DNA from: Cyanobacteria bacterium SBLK
Lineage (GTDB): Bacteria > Cyanobacteriota > Cyanobacteriia > Cyanobacteriales > Spirulinaceae
Direction of reading: 5' to 3'
DNA length: 64,000 nucleotides
Assembly: GCA_017746715.1 (NCBI GenBank)
Contig: JAGHZQ010000013.1
Location: 1-64,000 of the forward strand
In this document: positions 40,796-49,254 of the stretch, piece after piece
Position numbering within the stretch: the first letter of the stretch is position 1
How the letters are laid out: every line of letters starts with the position of its first letter
Made by a program: the position numbers and the translations under genes
The notes under the pieces: model-generated
Databases searched by the model: none
Told to the model about the DNA's origin: nothing
The model's input: only the letters and a program-made list of their open reading frames with translations

Positions 40796-41407
40796 TTATC
40801 TCTTCATAATTCCTAGAATTGAAGAGAATAGGCTCTCTAGATCCCCTGGAACTTTAAATAAATCGATATCTTGAGTAATACACTTTTTCTGGCGATCGAG
40901 CTGACCAAATTGCCACACTTCACCAATCGTTACTGCTCCATACAGGATATTATGGCGATCGTCCCACTCCGATAAGGCAATTAATTCAACTGCCAATTGA
41001 GTAAACCCTCGTAAAATATTATCGTGTTTGGCTTCAATCACCAAAAAATTATTATTCGCTCGCAAAAGATAGTCTAGCGTTCCTTTCAACCATTGATTGA
41101 CGGCTAAAGGATATTCAATTTTTAGCTGACATTGACAAAATGCGGCAATTTCTAACAGAATAGGAGCAACTAAAGTTTCTCTGCGTGCGGTTTCGCTTGT
41201 TAAAGTCACAACAGGAAGCGTGCGATCGATTCTTTGACGCAATTCGGCAAGATTATCGGGAAGTTTTGCCGTTTGAGGCAAAGATAATCGAGTTCGCTGA
41301 AATCGATAACCAAATTCTGCTAAAATATCTTCAGGATCGTAGGATAATTCAAAATAAGAGCGAAATGTATACGAAGAATCTTGATTTAAGATGTTCAAGT
41401 TGGACAT
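40796..41407 (-). CDS. PD-(D/E)xK nuclease-like protein
   Basis: This 203-aa protein has the core of a PD-(D/E)xK nuclease-type fold: SETARRETLVAPILLEIAAF followed by the catalytic-type strands LKGTLDYLLRANN (Asp) and FLVIEAKHDNILRGFTQLAV (Glu-x-Lys). Related cyanobacterial proteins are usually annotated as hypothetical. It could cut or bind DNA; no methylase or partner is nearby, so a stand-alone restriction-like role is unproven. It lies 5 bp after the convergent GT39 gene. Confidence 0.7.
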   Translation of the reverse strand: MSNLNILNQDSSYTFRSYFELSYDPEDILAEFGYRFQRTRLSLPQTAKLPDNLAELRQRIDRTLPVVTLTSETARRETLVAPILLEIAAFCQCQLKIEYPLAVNQWLKGTLDYLLRANNNFLVIEAKHDNILRGFTQLAVELIALSEWDDRHNILYGAVTIGEVWQFGQLDRQKKCITQDIDLFKVPGDLESLFSSILGIMKR

Positions 41408-41443
41408 TTTCGATCTCCAAAATCGATATAAATAATCTGTAAC

Positions 41444-41491
41444 AAATTTTTAGATAAATTTTTAGATAAATTTTTAGATAAATTTTTAGAT
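41444..41491 (+). repeat. 12-bp tandem repeat, four copies
   Basis: AAATTTTTAGAT occurs four times head-to-tail directly upstream of the methyltransferase gene (ATG at 41512). It lies in the shared upstream region of the divergent nuclease-like gene. The copies are identical, implying recent slippage, and the A/T-rich array could influence promoter strength. On the minus strand it would read NLSK repeats, which I reject as coding. Confidence 0.85.
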
Positions 41492-41511
41492 AAGGTTATT
41501 CGTGCTTTTTT

Positions 41512-42723
41512 ATGTCTGTTTCTAGCTTTCCAAATTCCAGTTTTCCCAATTCTAATTTCCTTCTCGAAATTATCCGCGATCGCATTATCAACTCCCCTCA
41601 GCAACGCATCACTTTTGCAGAATATATGAATCTAGTTTTATATCATTCTCTTTACGGTTATTATACCATTGAAAAACCCAAAATTGGCGATCGCGGTGAT
41701 TTTTTTACTTCTTCTTCTCTCAGTGCGGATTTTGCAGAATTACTCGCAGAACAATTCATTCAAACTTGGAAAATACTGGGTTCTCCGAAACCTTTTGCTT
41801 TGGTAGAAATGGGAGCCGGAGAAGGCATTTTTGCTTTTGATGTTTTATCTTATCTCTCCTCACACTATCCCGATTGTTTTGCCGCTCTTCAATACAAAAT
41901 TATCGAACAGTCTCCCAGTTTTATCGATCGCCAAAAAGAAAAGTTACAAAAATTCATTGACAGCGATCGCAAAGTCTGCTGGCAATTCTGGGAAGAGATT
42001 GAAAATAACTCGCAAATTGGTTGTTTTTTCGCTAACGAATTAGTGGATGCTTTTCCCATCCATCGCGTGATTCTCAAAGAGGGCAAGTTACAAGAAATTT
42101 ATATTACATGGCATGAAGGCAAATTAACCGAAGCGATCGCGGAAATTTCCCAACCTAAACTCCAAGAATATTTTGATTTAATCGAGATCGATTTATTAAC
42201 GGAGGCATATCCGGAAGGCTATCAAACAGAAGTTAATTTAGCTGCCTTAGAATGGATCGAACGAGTGAGCCAGAAACTCAAACAGGGGTATTTATTCACC
42301 ATTGATTATGGATATGCCGCACAGCGTTATTATAACCCACAACGCTACCGAGGAACGCTAAAATGTTACTATCAACATCGCCATCATGACGATCCTTATG
42401 TTAATTTAGGCTATCAAGATATTACCGCTCATGTAAACTTTACAGCCTTAGAACGTCAAGGGGAATCTTCTGGATTGCAAAGCGTTGGTTTTACGCAACA
42501 GGGTTTATTTTTAATGGCATTGGGATTAGGCGATCGCCTCTCCGAACTCTCTACAGGAAAATTGAAGATAACAGAAGTGATTAAGCGTCGAGAGGTGTTG
42601 CATCAACTCATCGATCCCGCAGGTTTGGGTAAATTTGGCGTACTCATTCAAAGTAAAGGTTTAAATTCCGATCGAGAACGAGAACAATTAAAAGGTTTAA
42701 CAACACCTTCAAGATTTTCTTGA
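41512..42723 (+). CDS. MidA/NDUFAF7-like class I SAM-dependent methyltransferase
   Basis: This 403-aa protein matches the MidA/NDUFAF7 family: FAEYMNLVLYHSLYGYYTIE at the N-terminus, GDFFTSSSLSADFAELLAEQ, the SAM site FALVEMGAGEGIFAFDVLSY (GxGxG-type), then NELVDAFPIHRVILKEGKLQ and GYLFTIDYGYAAQRYYNPQR. Mitochondrial NDUFAF7 methylates an Arg of complex I; bacterial substrates are not established. In cyanobacteria an NDH-1 link is tempting but unproven. It is complete, with an N-terminal Ser/Asn/Pro tract before the domain. Confidence 0.88.
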   Translation: MSVSSFPNSSFPNSNFLLEIIRDRIINSPQQRITFAEYMNLVLYHSLYGYYTIEKPKIGDRGDFFTSSSLSADFAELLAEQFIQTWKILGSPKPFALVEMGAGEGIFAFDVLSYLSSHYPDCFAALQYKIIEQSPSFIDRQKEKLQKFIDSDRKVCWQFWEEIENNSQIGCFFANELVDAFPIHRVILKEGKLQEIYITWHEGKLTEAIAEISQPKLQEYFDLIEIDLLTEAYPEGYQTEVNLAALEWIERVSQKLKQGYLFTIDYGYAAQRYYNPQRYRGTLKCYYQHRHHDDPYVNLGYQDITAHVNFTALERQGESSGLQSVGFTQQGLFLMALGLGDRLSELSTGKLKITEVIKRREVLHQLIDPAGLGKFGVLIQSKGLNSDREREQLKGLTTPSRFS

Positions 42724-42733
42724 TCTCGTATTG

Positions 42734-43840
42734 TTAAGATTTTTGCGGGAGATCGACAGTAAAAGCTGTCCCTTCGCCAAGGGTAGATTGGACGGAAATT
42801 GTCCCTTGGTGTGCTTCAATAATACGGAGAGAAAGATGCAATCCCAAACCGCTACCCGATCGCTTATGTTTTCCCTGACGAAAAGGTTGAAAAAGATAGT
42901 CGATATCTTGGGAAGGAATTCCTTGTCCTGTATCTAGAACTTCGATTTTAACCCGTTCCGATTGTATGGCTAACTTGACTTCAATCGTGCCTTTATCTGT
43001 AAATTTAATGGCGTTGCCGATTAAATTGGTAAAAACTCGACGCAATTCAATGCGATCGCCCATCACAATTGCTTTTCGATCGTTACTTTGAAAAGAAAGC
43101 GAGAGTCCCTTCGCTACCGCTAAAGGACTCAATTCTTCCACCACTTCAACAATTGATTCTCCCGGATTTAAAGGGGAAAAAATCAGCGTTTTTCGCCCTG
43201 CTTCGTAGCGATAAACTTCTAACAAAGTATTGACCATTTCTAACAAATTGCGATTGCTGCGTGCCATCACGGAAAGGACTTCTGACATGGCATCGGAAAG
43301 CTCTCCTAATGCCCCTGCTTCTAACAATTCCAGCATGCGATCGGCAGCAATGAGGGGGGTTCTGAGATCGTGAGTCAAACGGGAGACAAAATCTTCCCTC
43401 TGACGGGCGATCGCATCTCGTTCGTCTACGCTGTGTTTGAGACGCAATAGCGATCGCACTCGGGCGAGTAATTCGTCCACTTCGACGGGTTTGCGGATAA
43501 AATCGTCGGCACCGCTATCCAAACCTTTAACGACACTGGCTCCGTCGTAAGCAGTAATCAAAAGAATGGGAATATAAGGCAGTGCGGGATTTTTGCGAAT
43601 AGTTCGCGTCACTTCTAACCCATCCATCCCCGGCATCATGACATCGAGGAGAACCAGATGGGGGGGGGATTTTTCAATGTAAGCGATCGCCTCTCGACCG
43701 TTTTCGACCAAAATACTTTCATAACCTTCCTCTGCTAAAATACTTTGCACCAGAAACAAATTATCTGGCGAATCATCCACCACGAGGATGCGATTATTTT
43801 CTGGCGGGCGATCGAAGAAATAGGTGCGATCTAATGTCAT
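42734..43840 (-). CDS. Response regulator-histidine kinase hybrid (REC-HisKA-HATPase)
   Basis: This 368-aa protein has a receiver domain first (about residues 16-130; RILVVDDSPDN, phospho-acceptor Asp66 in HLVLLDVMMPGMDG). A HisKA helix pair follows with the phospho-His in FVSRLTHDLRTPLIA (about 152-160), then an HATPase domain (NLIGNAIKFTDKGT; LDTGQGIP; GSGLGLHLSL). It has no sensor or membrane segment, so its input is presumably phosphorylation of the REC by another kinase. Its partners are not in the window. It ends 11 bp from the convergent methyltransferase gene. Confidence 0.9.
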   Translation of the reverse strand: MTLDRTYFFDRPPENNRILVVDDSPDNLFLVQSILAEEGYESILVENGREAIAYIEKSPPHLVLLDVMMPGMDGLEVTRTIRKNPALPYIPILLITAYDGASVVKGLDSGADDFIRKPVEVDELLARVRSLLRLKHSVDERDAIARQREDFVSRLTHDLRTPLIAADRMLELLEAGALGELSDAMSEVLSVMARSNRNLLEMVNTLLEVYRYEAGRKTLIFSPLNPGESIVEVVEELSPLAVAKGLSLSFQSNDRKAIVMGDRIELRRVFTNLIGNAIKFTDKGTIEVKLAIQSERVKIEVLDTGQGIPSQDIDYLFQPFRQGKHKRSGSGLGLHLSLRIIEAHQGTISVQSTLGEGTAFTVDLPQKS

Positions 43841-43878
43841 TCCACCAATTCAGAAATTTTCTCGGGCTTGTTTGAATT

Positions 43879-44085
43879 CTAATGCCGTTGGGCATCGTAT
43901 AAATTGGACAATTTTTGGCGAATATGCTCCCCTTTGCCACCTAAACCCTGATAAATGCGCTTCTGCACCGAAAACCCGAAGCGTCCCTTGCTGTAATGGA
44001 TCCAGAGTTGGTCGATCTCCCGCAAATCTTCACAGGGAAAATTATCGATACTTTGGACATTCAACAAACCTTTATCAACTATCAA
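43879..44085 (-). pseudogene. C-terminal GUN4-domain fragment
   Basis: The frame contains FPCEDLREIDQLWIHYSKGR and FGFSVQKRIYQGLGGKG, the hallmark second half of GUN4 domains. The first half and the end after LGG are missing or diverged (IRQKLSNLYDAQRH is not GUN4-like). No ATG precedes it; a TTG or the repeat upstream is the only start. GUN4 domains bind tetrapyrroles and stimulate Mg-chelatase, but this ~40-residue remnant cannot. It is a relic of a GUN4-containing gene, probably a kinase-GUN4 fusion. Confidence 0.7.
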
Positions 44086-44088
44086 TTA

Positions 44089-44685
44089 TCAACTATCAAT
44101 GCTATCTGGGGATTGAGGAAATATTGTTGACAAATCGAGTAGGAGATCGGGAAAAGAAGGTAAAGCAACGGTTTCATTGGGGAGAAAAATGCGCCGCGAT
44201 CGGTAACTAAATTCTCCCGTTTGATTTTGATAGGGTTCGCTGTAAACTTCTAAATAATTATCGACTAAATTAACAATCCAATAGTCTGCAATCCCGTCTT
44301 CGGCATAAAGAGATAGCTTGGTTTCGCGATCGTATTTGAGGGTTGTTTCCGAAATTTCAATCAGCAAAATAATGTCTTGTGGATAAGGGTGCGAATCTAA
44401 ATATTCATTTTGACGTGCTTTGAGAATTGCCACATCAGGTAAAGGTTCGCTATCGCTAGGTAAAATAACAGGTTCTTGTCCTCGCACGATCGCTTGCTCT
44501 CCTAACATCAGGATAAGTCTTTTGACCAATCGCGAGTTAGCGACGGAATGGGGCGGTTTTTTGTTAGGCATTTGAATAATTTCACCTCGAATTAACTCAA
44601 GGCGATCGCTTTCTGCAAAAAAACCCAAGTCTCCCAATCGGTGATAATCGTCAATTGTAAAACGCTTGCGTGTTACTTCTAACAT
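44089..44685 (-). CDS. Uma2-family (DUF820) protein
   Basis: I start at the ATG at 44685, which has AAAGGAG 8 nt upstream (198 aa); the ORF to 44766 would add a poor 27-residue extension. The Uma2 core is plain: FTIDDYHRLGDLGFF, DRLELIRGEIIQMPNKKPPH (N-terminal strand with Glu), PLPDVAILKARQNEY, PQDIILLIEISETTLKYDRE (Glu-x-Ser... Lys) and KLSLYAEDGIADYWIVNLVD. A short ATTATCAACTATC-type repeat overlaps its 3' end. Role unknown. Confidence 0.88.
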   Translation of the reverse strand: MLEVTRKRFTIDDYHRLGDLGFFAESDRLELIRGEIIQMPNKKPPHSVANSRLVKRLILMLGEQAIVRGQEPVILPSDSEPLPDVAILKARQNEYLDSHPYPQDIILLIEISETTLKYDRETKLSLYAEDGIADYWIVNLVDNYLEVYSEPYQNQTGEFSYRSRRIFLPNETVALPSFPDLLLDLSTIFPQSPDSIDS

Positions 44686-44884
44686 GAACGCATCTCCTTT
44701 TCTCTTCCTTTGATTATATCTCGATTCGTCCAATCGATCCCAGCATGGGAAGGACATTGCAGGCAACGTCCCTACAGGTTTTCAGGCGATTCTTAAATAT
44801 AGTCTGCGGTAACTGGATTTGGGATCGTTTTGCCATTGGCTTAACCCAATGGCAAAATAAAAAAAAAGATAAAGAATATAGCGA

Positions 44885-45670
44885 ATGTTACAACTCACCT
44901 ATCTAGATAACAACTCTTGGTGCATCGATTTCGGAGAGAGTCGCATTCTCCTCGATCCGTGGCTGGTAGACGATTTAGTATTTGGCAATCTTGCGTGGCT
45001 GTTTAAAGGGACTCGTCGCGTCCCCAAATCCATTCCCGATAAGGTAGATCTGATTCTCTTATCCCAAGGTTTGGAAGATCACGCCCATCCGCAAACCTTA
45101 AAAAAATTGGATCGAAACATTCCCGTTGTCGGTTCTCCCAATGCCACTAAAGTGGTGCAAAATTTGAGTTACGATCGCGTCACTTCTCTCAAACATGGGG
45201 AGCGTTTTACGCTCAATCATCACGTAGAAATTATTGCGGTTCCGGGTTCTCCCATCGGTCCTTTTTTAGTCGAAAACGGATACATTCTTAGAGACAAAAA
45301 TACGGGAACGAGTCTTTATTACGAACCCCACGGCTATCATTCTCCTCAACTGAAAGAATTGTCTCCCATTGATGTCATTATTACGCCCATTATAACGATT
45401 AGCTTGCCTTTATTGGGATGTATTATTCAAGGACGAGAAACGGCTATTGAAGTGGCGCGATCGCTTCAACCCCAAGTGATGTTGCCGACAGCAGCCGGAG
45501 GAGATGTTGATTTTCACGGTTTATTAACGGCTATTTTGCGATCTCGCGGGAGTTTGGAGGAATTTCAAAAATTGTTAGAAAAGTATAATTTAGAGACTCG
45601 CATTATCGATCCCAAACCGGGGGAACGTTATAAAATTCCCCTACAACCGCGAACGATTGATACGTTCTAG
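44885..45670 (+). CDS. MBL-fold (metallo-beta-lactamase-like) hydrolase
   Basis: This 261-aa protein has the MBL-fold start LTYLDNNSWCIDFGESRILL and DPWLVDDLVF. The usual HxHxDH box is represented by LLSQGLEDHAHPQTLKKL, typical of a cyanobacteria/plant branch where SQGLxDHAHPxTL replaces the box. Later motifs are AVPGSPIGPF and PTAAGGDVDFHGLLTAIL (His). Members of the UlaG-type superfamily hydrolyse diverse bonds; no substrate is known for this branch. A clean, complete gene with AGCGA before the ATG. Confidence 0.82.
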   Translation: MLQLTYLDNNSWCIDFGESRILLDPWLVDDLVFGNLAWLFKGTRRVPKSIPDKVDLILLSQGLEDHAHPQTLKKLDRNIPVVGSPNATKVVQNLSYDRVTSLKHGERFTLNHHVEIIAVPGSPIGPFLVENGYILRDKNTGTSLYYEPHGYHSPQLKELSPIDVIITPIITISLPLLGCIIQGRETAIEVARSLQPQVMLPTAAGGDVDFHGLLTAILRSRGSLEEFQKLLEKYNLETRIIDPKPGERYKIPLQPRTIDTF

Positions 45671-45696
45671 GTTGAAAACCATTAATATTTTAATTC

Positions 45697-45822
45697 TCAT
45701 TCTCCAAGTTTTCTAATATTTGCCTCAAATTCCTGCCAGTTCACATCGGGAATGGTGAGCAGACTACCGAGTGCAAGCTGCATTTTACTAACGGGTTTGA
45801 CGATTGGCGCGATCGCATTCAT
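45697..45822 (-). pseudogene. N-terminal Uma2-like remnant (41 codons)
   Basis: An ATG at 45822 starts a 41-codon frame, MNAIAPIVKPVSKMQLALGS then LLTIPDVNWQEFEANIRKLG, that matches the beginning of Uma2/DUF820 proteins of the 'LTxxDVxWxxFExLLxELG' type and then stops. The rest of the domain is absent. It is most likely a truncated Uma2 gene, although a real short peptide is possible. Confidence 0.45.
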
Positions 45823-45891
45823 GAGAAAAGTCAAAGAGCTCCCCAGTTTACTTGCAAACTCAGTCTAACATGAAAGGGGATCAAAATATAA

Positions 45892-48882
45892 TTAAATCTG
45901 GCGATTCTTTGATCCGTGGAGACATTTTTGACAACCATTTAACGAGGAATTGCTCTCTTGTTTTCCCCGTCCTTGACGAACGGGAATTTCAATAATAAAG
46001 GTCGTTCCTTCCCCAGGAGAAGAAGTACAGCGTAAATGTCCTCCGTGTTTTTCCACGACAATTTGATGGCTGATAGAAAGACCCAAACCCGTTCCTTTAC
46101 CTACTGCTTTTGTAGTAAAAAAGGCATCAAATAATTTTGTTTGAATGGATTCTGGAATTCCCAGGCCATTATCCGAGATCGAGATCGCAATCCAATCTTC
46201 TCCAATCGCTTGAGTTTGAATGATAATGCAGTGAAGATTCTCGGCAATTTCCTGATAAGAACGATGGCGATCGCTTTCTTCAAAAACATCGATCGCGTTA
46301 GCCAAAATATTCATAAAGACTTGATTTAATGGTCCGGCATAACATTCAATAAGAGGTAATTGTTCGTATTCTCGAATGACTTGAATTGCCGGACGTTCTG
46401 AATTGGCTTTGAGGCGATTACCTAAAATCATCACTGTACTGTCAATACCTTCGTGAATATTGACTCGCTTGCACTCGGATTCATCAACGCGAGAAAAGAC
46501 GCGCAAGGAGAGTACAATTTGACGAATGCGATCGGTTCCCACTTTCATAGAATTCAACAATTTAGGTAAATCTTTATTGATAAAATCAAAATCGATTTCT
46601 GTTTCTATCTCCTCAATGCGTTCTGTTTTTTGAGGAAATTCTGTCTCGTACATTTCGAGCAATTGAAAGAGATCCGCGACGTAATTTTCGGCATGACCGA
46701 CATTGCCATGAATAAAATTGACGGGATTATTAATCTCATGGGCTACTCCGGCAACTAATTGTCCCAAGCTCGACATTTTTTCTGTTTGCACCAGTTGCGT
46801 TTGTGCCTGTTGCAAAGTTTGTAAGGTTTGAGATAATTCCGCCGTTCTTTGTTCGACTCGAATTTCTAATTCGCGTGTTAATTCTTGGAGAGCAGTCTGG
46901 GTGTGCTGTCGTTCTTGAATTTCCCCTTGCAATTGTAAATTTTGCTTATCCAACTCTTCTTCTACTAATTCGCGACTTTCTTCACTCAAAACAAACCACC
47001 AAGAGGCTATTCCGCATAAAACGAGAACGATCGTATAAAGAGCTAAAAATAAATCGAAAATAATGTCGATCTCGCCAGATGATAAATGGAAATATTCCCG
47101 CGTACCAAAATAGAAAGCCAAGCTAAAAACCGCGCTAATGGTTCCGGATAACAGCAAAAATGCCCCTAAAAAGCGGGCAATTCTCATCTTGAGTTGAGGA
47201 GAAAATTGGTTTTGCCATACTTCCCAAATTGGGAGATCGATCGAATTTGCGATCGCTTCGGTTTTGCAGCGATCGTGACAATGTGCCTCTAAAGAACAAC
47301 ACAAAGAGCAAATATAACCGCCATAAACGGGACAATGAGCGGTATCGGCAGCTTCGTACTCTCGTTCGCAGACCGAACAAGCGATCGAGGAAAAACTTAA
47401 ATTGACGGTTTGACGAAGAGGGTTTTCTCGCGCGATGTAATACTTTCCTCGGGTTAACCACGCAATGATAGGTGACAGAACAAAAGCAATACCTAATGCT
47501 AGAAATGGCGCGTAGGCTTGCGGATATGCGCCAAAGACCCCCACAAAAGCCAAAATTGAAATTAATGACGCGATCGCCATCGAACCAAAGCCCACGGGAT
47601 TGATATTGTATAGGTAGGCGCGCTTAAATTCGATGTAAGACGGACTGAGTTTTAAGGGTTTATTAATAACCAAATCAGCAACAAGAGCGCCAATCCAAGC
47701 GATCGCTACATTAGAATACAATCCCAAGACTGCTTGTAGGGTTTCAAAAACCCCCAACTCCATCAACAAAAGCGCGATCGCGATATTAAATACCAACCAA
47801 ACCACTCGCCCTGGATGAGAATGGGTTAAACGGGAGAAAAAATTCGACCAAGCTAACGATCCTGCGTAAGCGTTAGTCACATTAATTTTAATCTGAGAAA
47901 TGATAACAAATACAGTCCCTACTGCCAAAATAACCGCCGGATTGGCAAACATATCAGCAAATCCTGCTAGATACATTTGCACGGGTTCTTTGGCATCGCT
48001 AATACTGACTCCATGCGCGATCGCCAGAGAAGCTAAAAACGATCCGCCTAATTGTTTGATAATCCCTAAAACAATCCAGCCCGGCCCTGCTACAATCACA
48101 GCCAACCACCATTGAATGCGATTGTTTTGTGTTTCTTCCGGTAAAAAACGCAAATAATCGACTTGTTCTCCCAATTGAGCAATCAAAGAAAAAGCAACTG
48201 TTGCCGCCGCACCAAATAATAATGGATTCAGATCGGAACTGCGGGAAATATTCCCAACAAAATGCAGCCAATAATTGAAAGATTCTGGTTCTTTGTGCAA
48301 AACAAAACAATAGGGTAGGATCGTTAAAACCAACCAAATAGGTTGCGTCCACAACTGCAATTGATTGATTAAAGTCACTCCGTAAAAAACTAAGGGGATA
48401 ATGATGACAGAACAAATAATATAGCCGAAAGATAATGGTAAATGAAAATATAACTTCAAAGCCTGCGCCATAATTGCCGCTTCGAGGGCAAAGAAAATGA
48501 AAGTAAATGACGCATAAATTAAAGACGTAATCGTCGAACCAATATAACCAAATCCCGCTCCCCTCGTTAGCAAATCTATATCAATATTATATTTTGCTGC
48601 ATAATAGGTAATGGGCAGTCCCGCCAAAAAAATAATTGCGCCAACGACTAAAATTGCCCAGAACGCATTAGCAAACCCATAACTGATAATTAGAGAAGCT
48701 CCGATCGCTTCGAGTGCCAAAAAAGAAATGCCACCGAGAGCAGTATTCGCAACCAGAAACTCAGACCATTTCCGAAAAGATTTGGGAGCATAACGGAGAG
48801 AATAATCTTCTAAAGTTTCATTCGCAACCCAAGTATTATACTCTCGTCGCTCTTTAATAATACGCTTGCCGATCGCAGTCAT
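45892..48882 (-). CDS. NCS1 permease-histidine kinase fusion with Cys-rich linker
   Basis: This 996-aa protein begins with a ~460-residue NCS1-type (cytosine/purine/allantoin/thiamine) permease (EYNTWVANETLEDYSLRYAP, GGISFLALEAIGASLIISYG, GAGFGYIGSTITSLIYASFT) of about 12 helices. Next comes a Cys-rich stretch (about 495-540, CSVCEREY ... CPVYGGYICSLCCSLEAHCH) and two further membrane helices. A coiled coil leads to HisKA with phospho-His in LVAGVAHEINNPVNFIHGNV (about 715) and HATPase (ILANAIDVFEE; DNGLGIPESIQ; GTGLGLSISHQI). The permease part likely senses or moves a nucleobase-like compound and signals through the kinase; the response regulator is not in the window. Fusion architecture of this kind is known in cyanobacteria and rare elsewhere. 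Confidence 0.9.
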   Translation of the reverse strand: MTAIGKRIIKERREYNTWVANETLEDYSLRYAPKSFRKWSEFLVANTALGGISFLALEAIGASLIISYGFANAFWAILVVGAIIFLAGLPITYYAAKYNIDIDLLTRGAGFGYIGSTITSLIYASFTFIFFALEAAIMAQALKLYFHLPLSFGYIICSVIIIPLVFYGVTLINQLQLWTQPIWLVLTILPYCFVLHKEPESFNYWLHFVGNISRSSDLNPLLFGAAATVAFSLIAQLGEQVDYLRFLPEETQNNRIQWWLAVIVAGPGWIVLGIIKQLGGSFLASLAIAHGVSISDAKEPVQMYLAGFADMFANPAVILAVGTVFVIISQIKINVTNAYAGSLAWSNFFSRLTHSHPGRVVWLVFNIAIALLLMELGVFETLQAVLGLYSNVAIAWIGALVADLVINKPLKLSPSYIEFKRAYLYNINPVGFGSMAIASLISILAFVGVFGAYPQAYAPFLALGIAFVLSPIIAWLTRGKYYIARENPLRQTVNLSFSSIACSVCEREYEAADTAHCPVYGGYICSLCCSLEAHCHDRCKTEAIANSIDLPIWEVWQNQFSPQLKMRIARFLGAFLLLSGTISAVFSLAFYFGTREYFHLSSGEIDIIFDLFLALYTIVLVLCGIASWWFVLSEESRELVEEELDKQNLQLQGEIQERQHTQTALQELTRELEIRVEQRTAELSQTLQTLQQAQTQLVQTEKMSSLGQLVAGVAHEINNPVNFIHGNVGHAENYVADLFQLLEMYETEFPQKTERIEEIETEIDFDFINKDLPKLLNSMKVGTDRIRQIVLSLRVFSRVDESECKRVNIHEGIDSTVMILGNRLKANSERPAIQVIREYEQLPLIECYAGPLNQVFMNILANAIDVFEESDRHRSYQEIAENLHCIIIQTQAIGEDWIAISISDNGLGIPESIQTKLFDAFFTTKAVGKGTGLGLSISHQIVVEKHGGHLRCTSSPGEGTTFIIEIPVRQGRGKQESNSSLNGCQKCLHGSKNRQI

Positions 48883-49254
48883 AGTTTTATTTGCAGTAAA
48901 AGGATTAACAATATTTTGCGCTCTTGTTTCCGTGTATTTACTGAGGTTATCTCCTGTATTTTTTGATATAGAATAAATTTTCTTCTCAGGAATTTTTTTC
49001 TACATTTTAAAGCAAGAGATGCCCCAATTATTTAAAATGATTGTTCAGATATTAACACGATCTGAATAAATTTTTCAAAAAAACGCGATCGCCGTTTTTC
49101 AGACCTCAGTCAAAATACAAAAAAAAGAACAATAAAGATATTTATAAACTTTCCCAAATTGACAGTTAACGATCGCTTCTCATAGTGCCAAAGGATGAAT
49201 TAATCGAGACTGGTATAGTAAGAGAACGCGATCGCCTACCCTCAACAAACGACG
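48883..49254. promoter_or_regulatory. Divergent promoter region of the NCS1-kinase and copper ATPase genes
   Basis: This 372-bp A/T-rich gap has no credible ORF. TTCAGAT (49044-49050) and ATCTGAA (49060-49066) form a perfect 7-bp inverted repeat with a 9-nt spacer, a plausible operator. A HIP1-centred AAAAACG...CGTTTTT palindrome lies at about 49076-49099. No promoter can be assigned with certainty. Confidence 0.45.

Noticed and set aside
41395..41604. Minus-strand ORF with NLSK repeats
   Set aside because: The repeats are just the translated 12-bp tandem array; it also overlaps the start of the methyltransferase gene.
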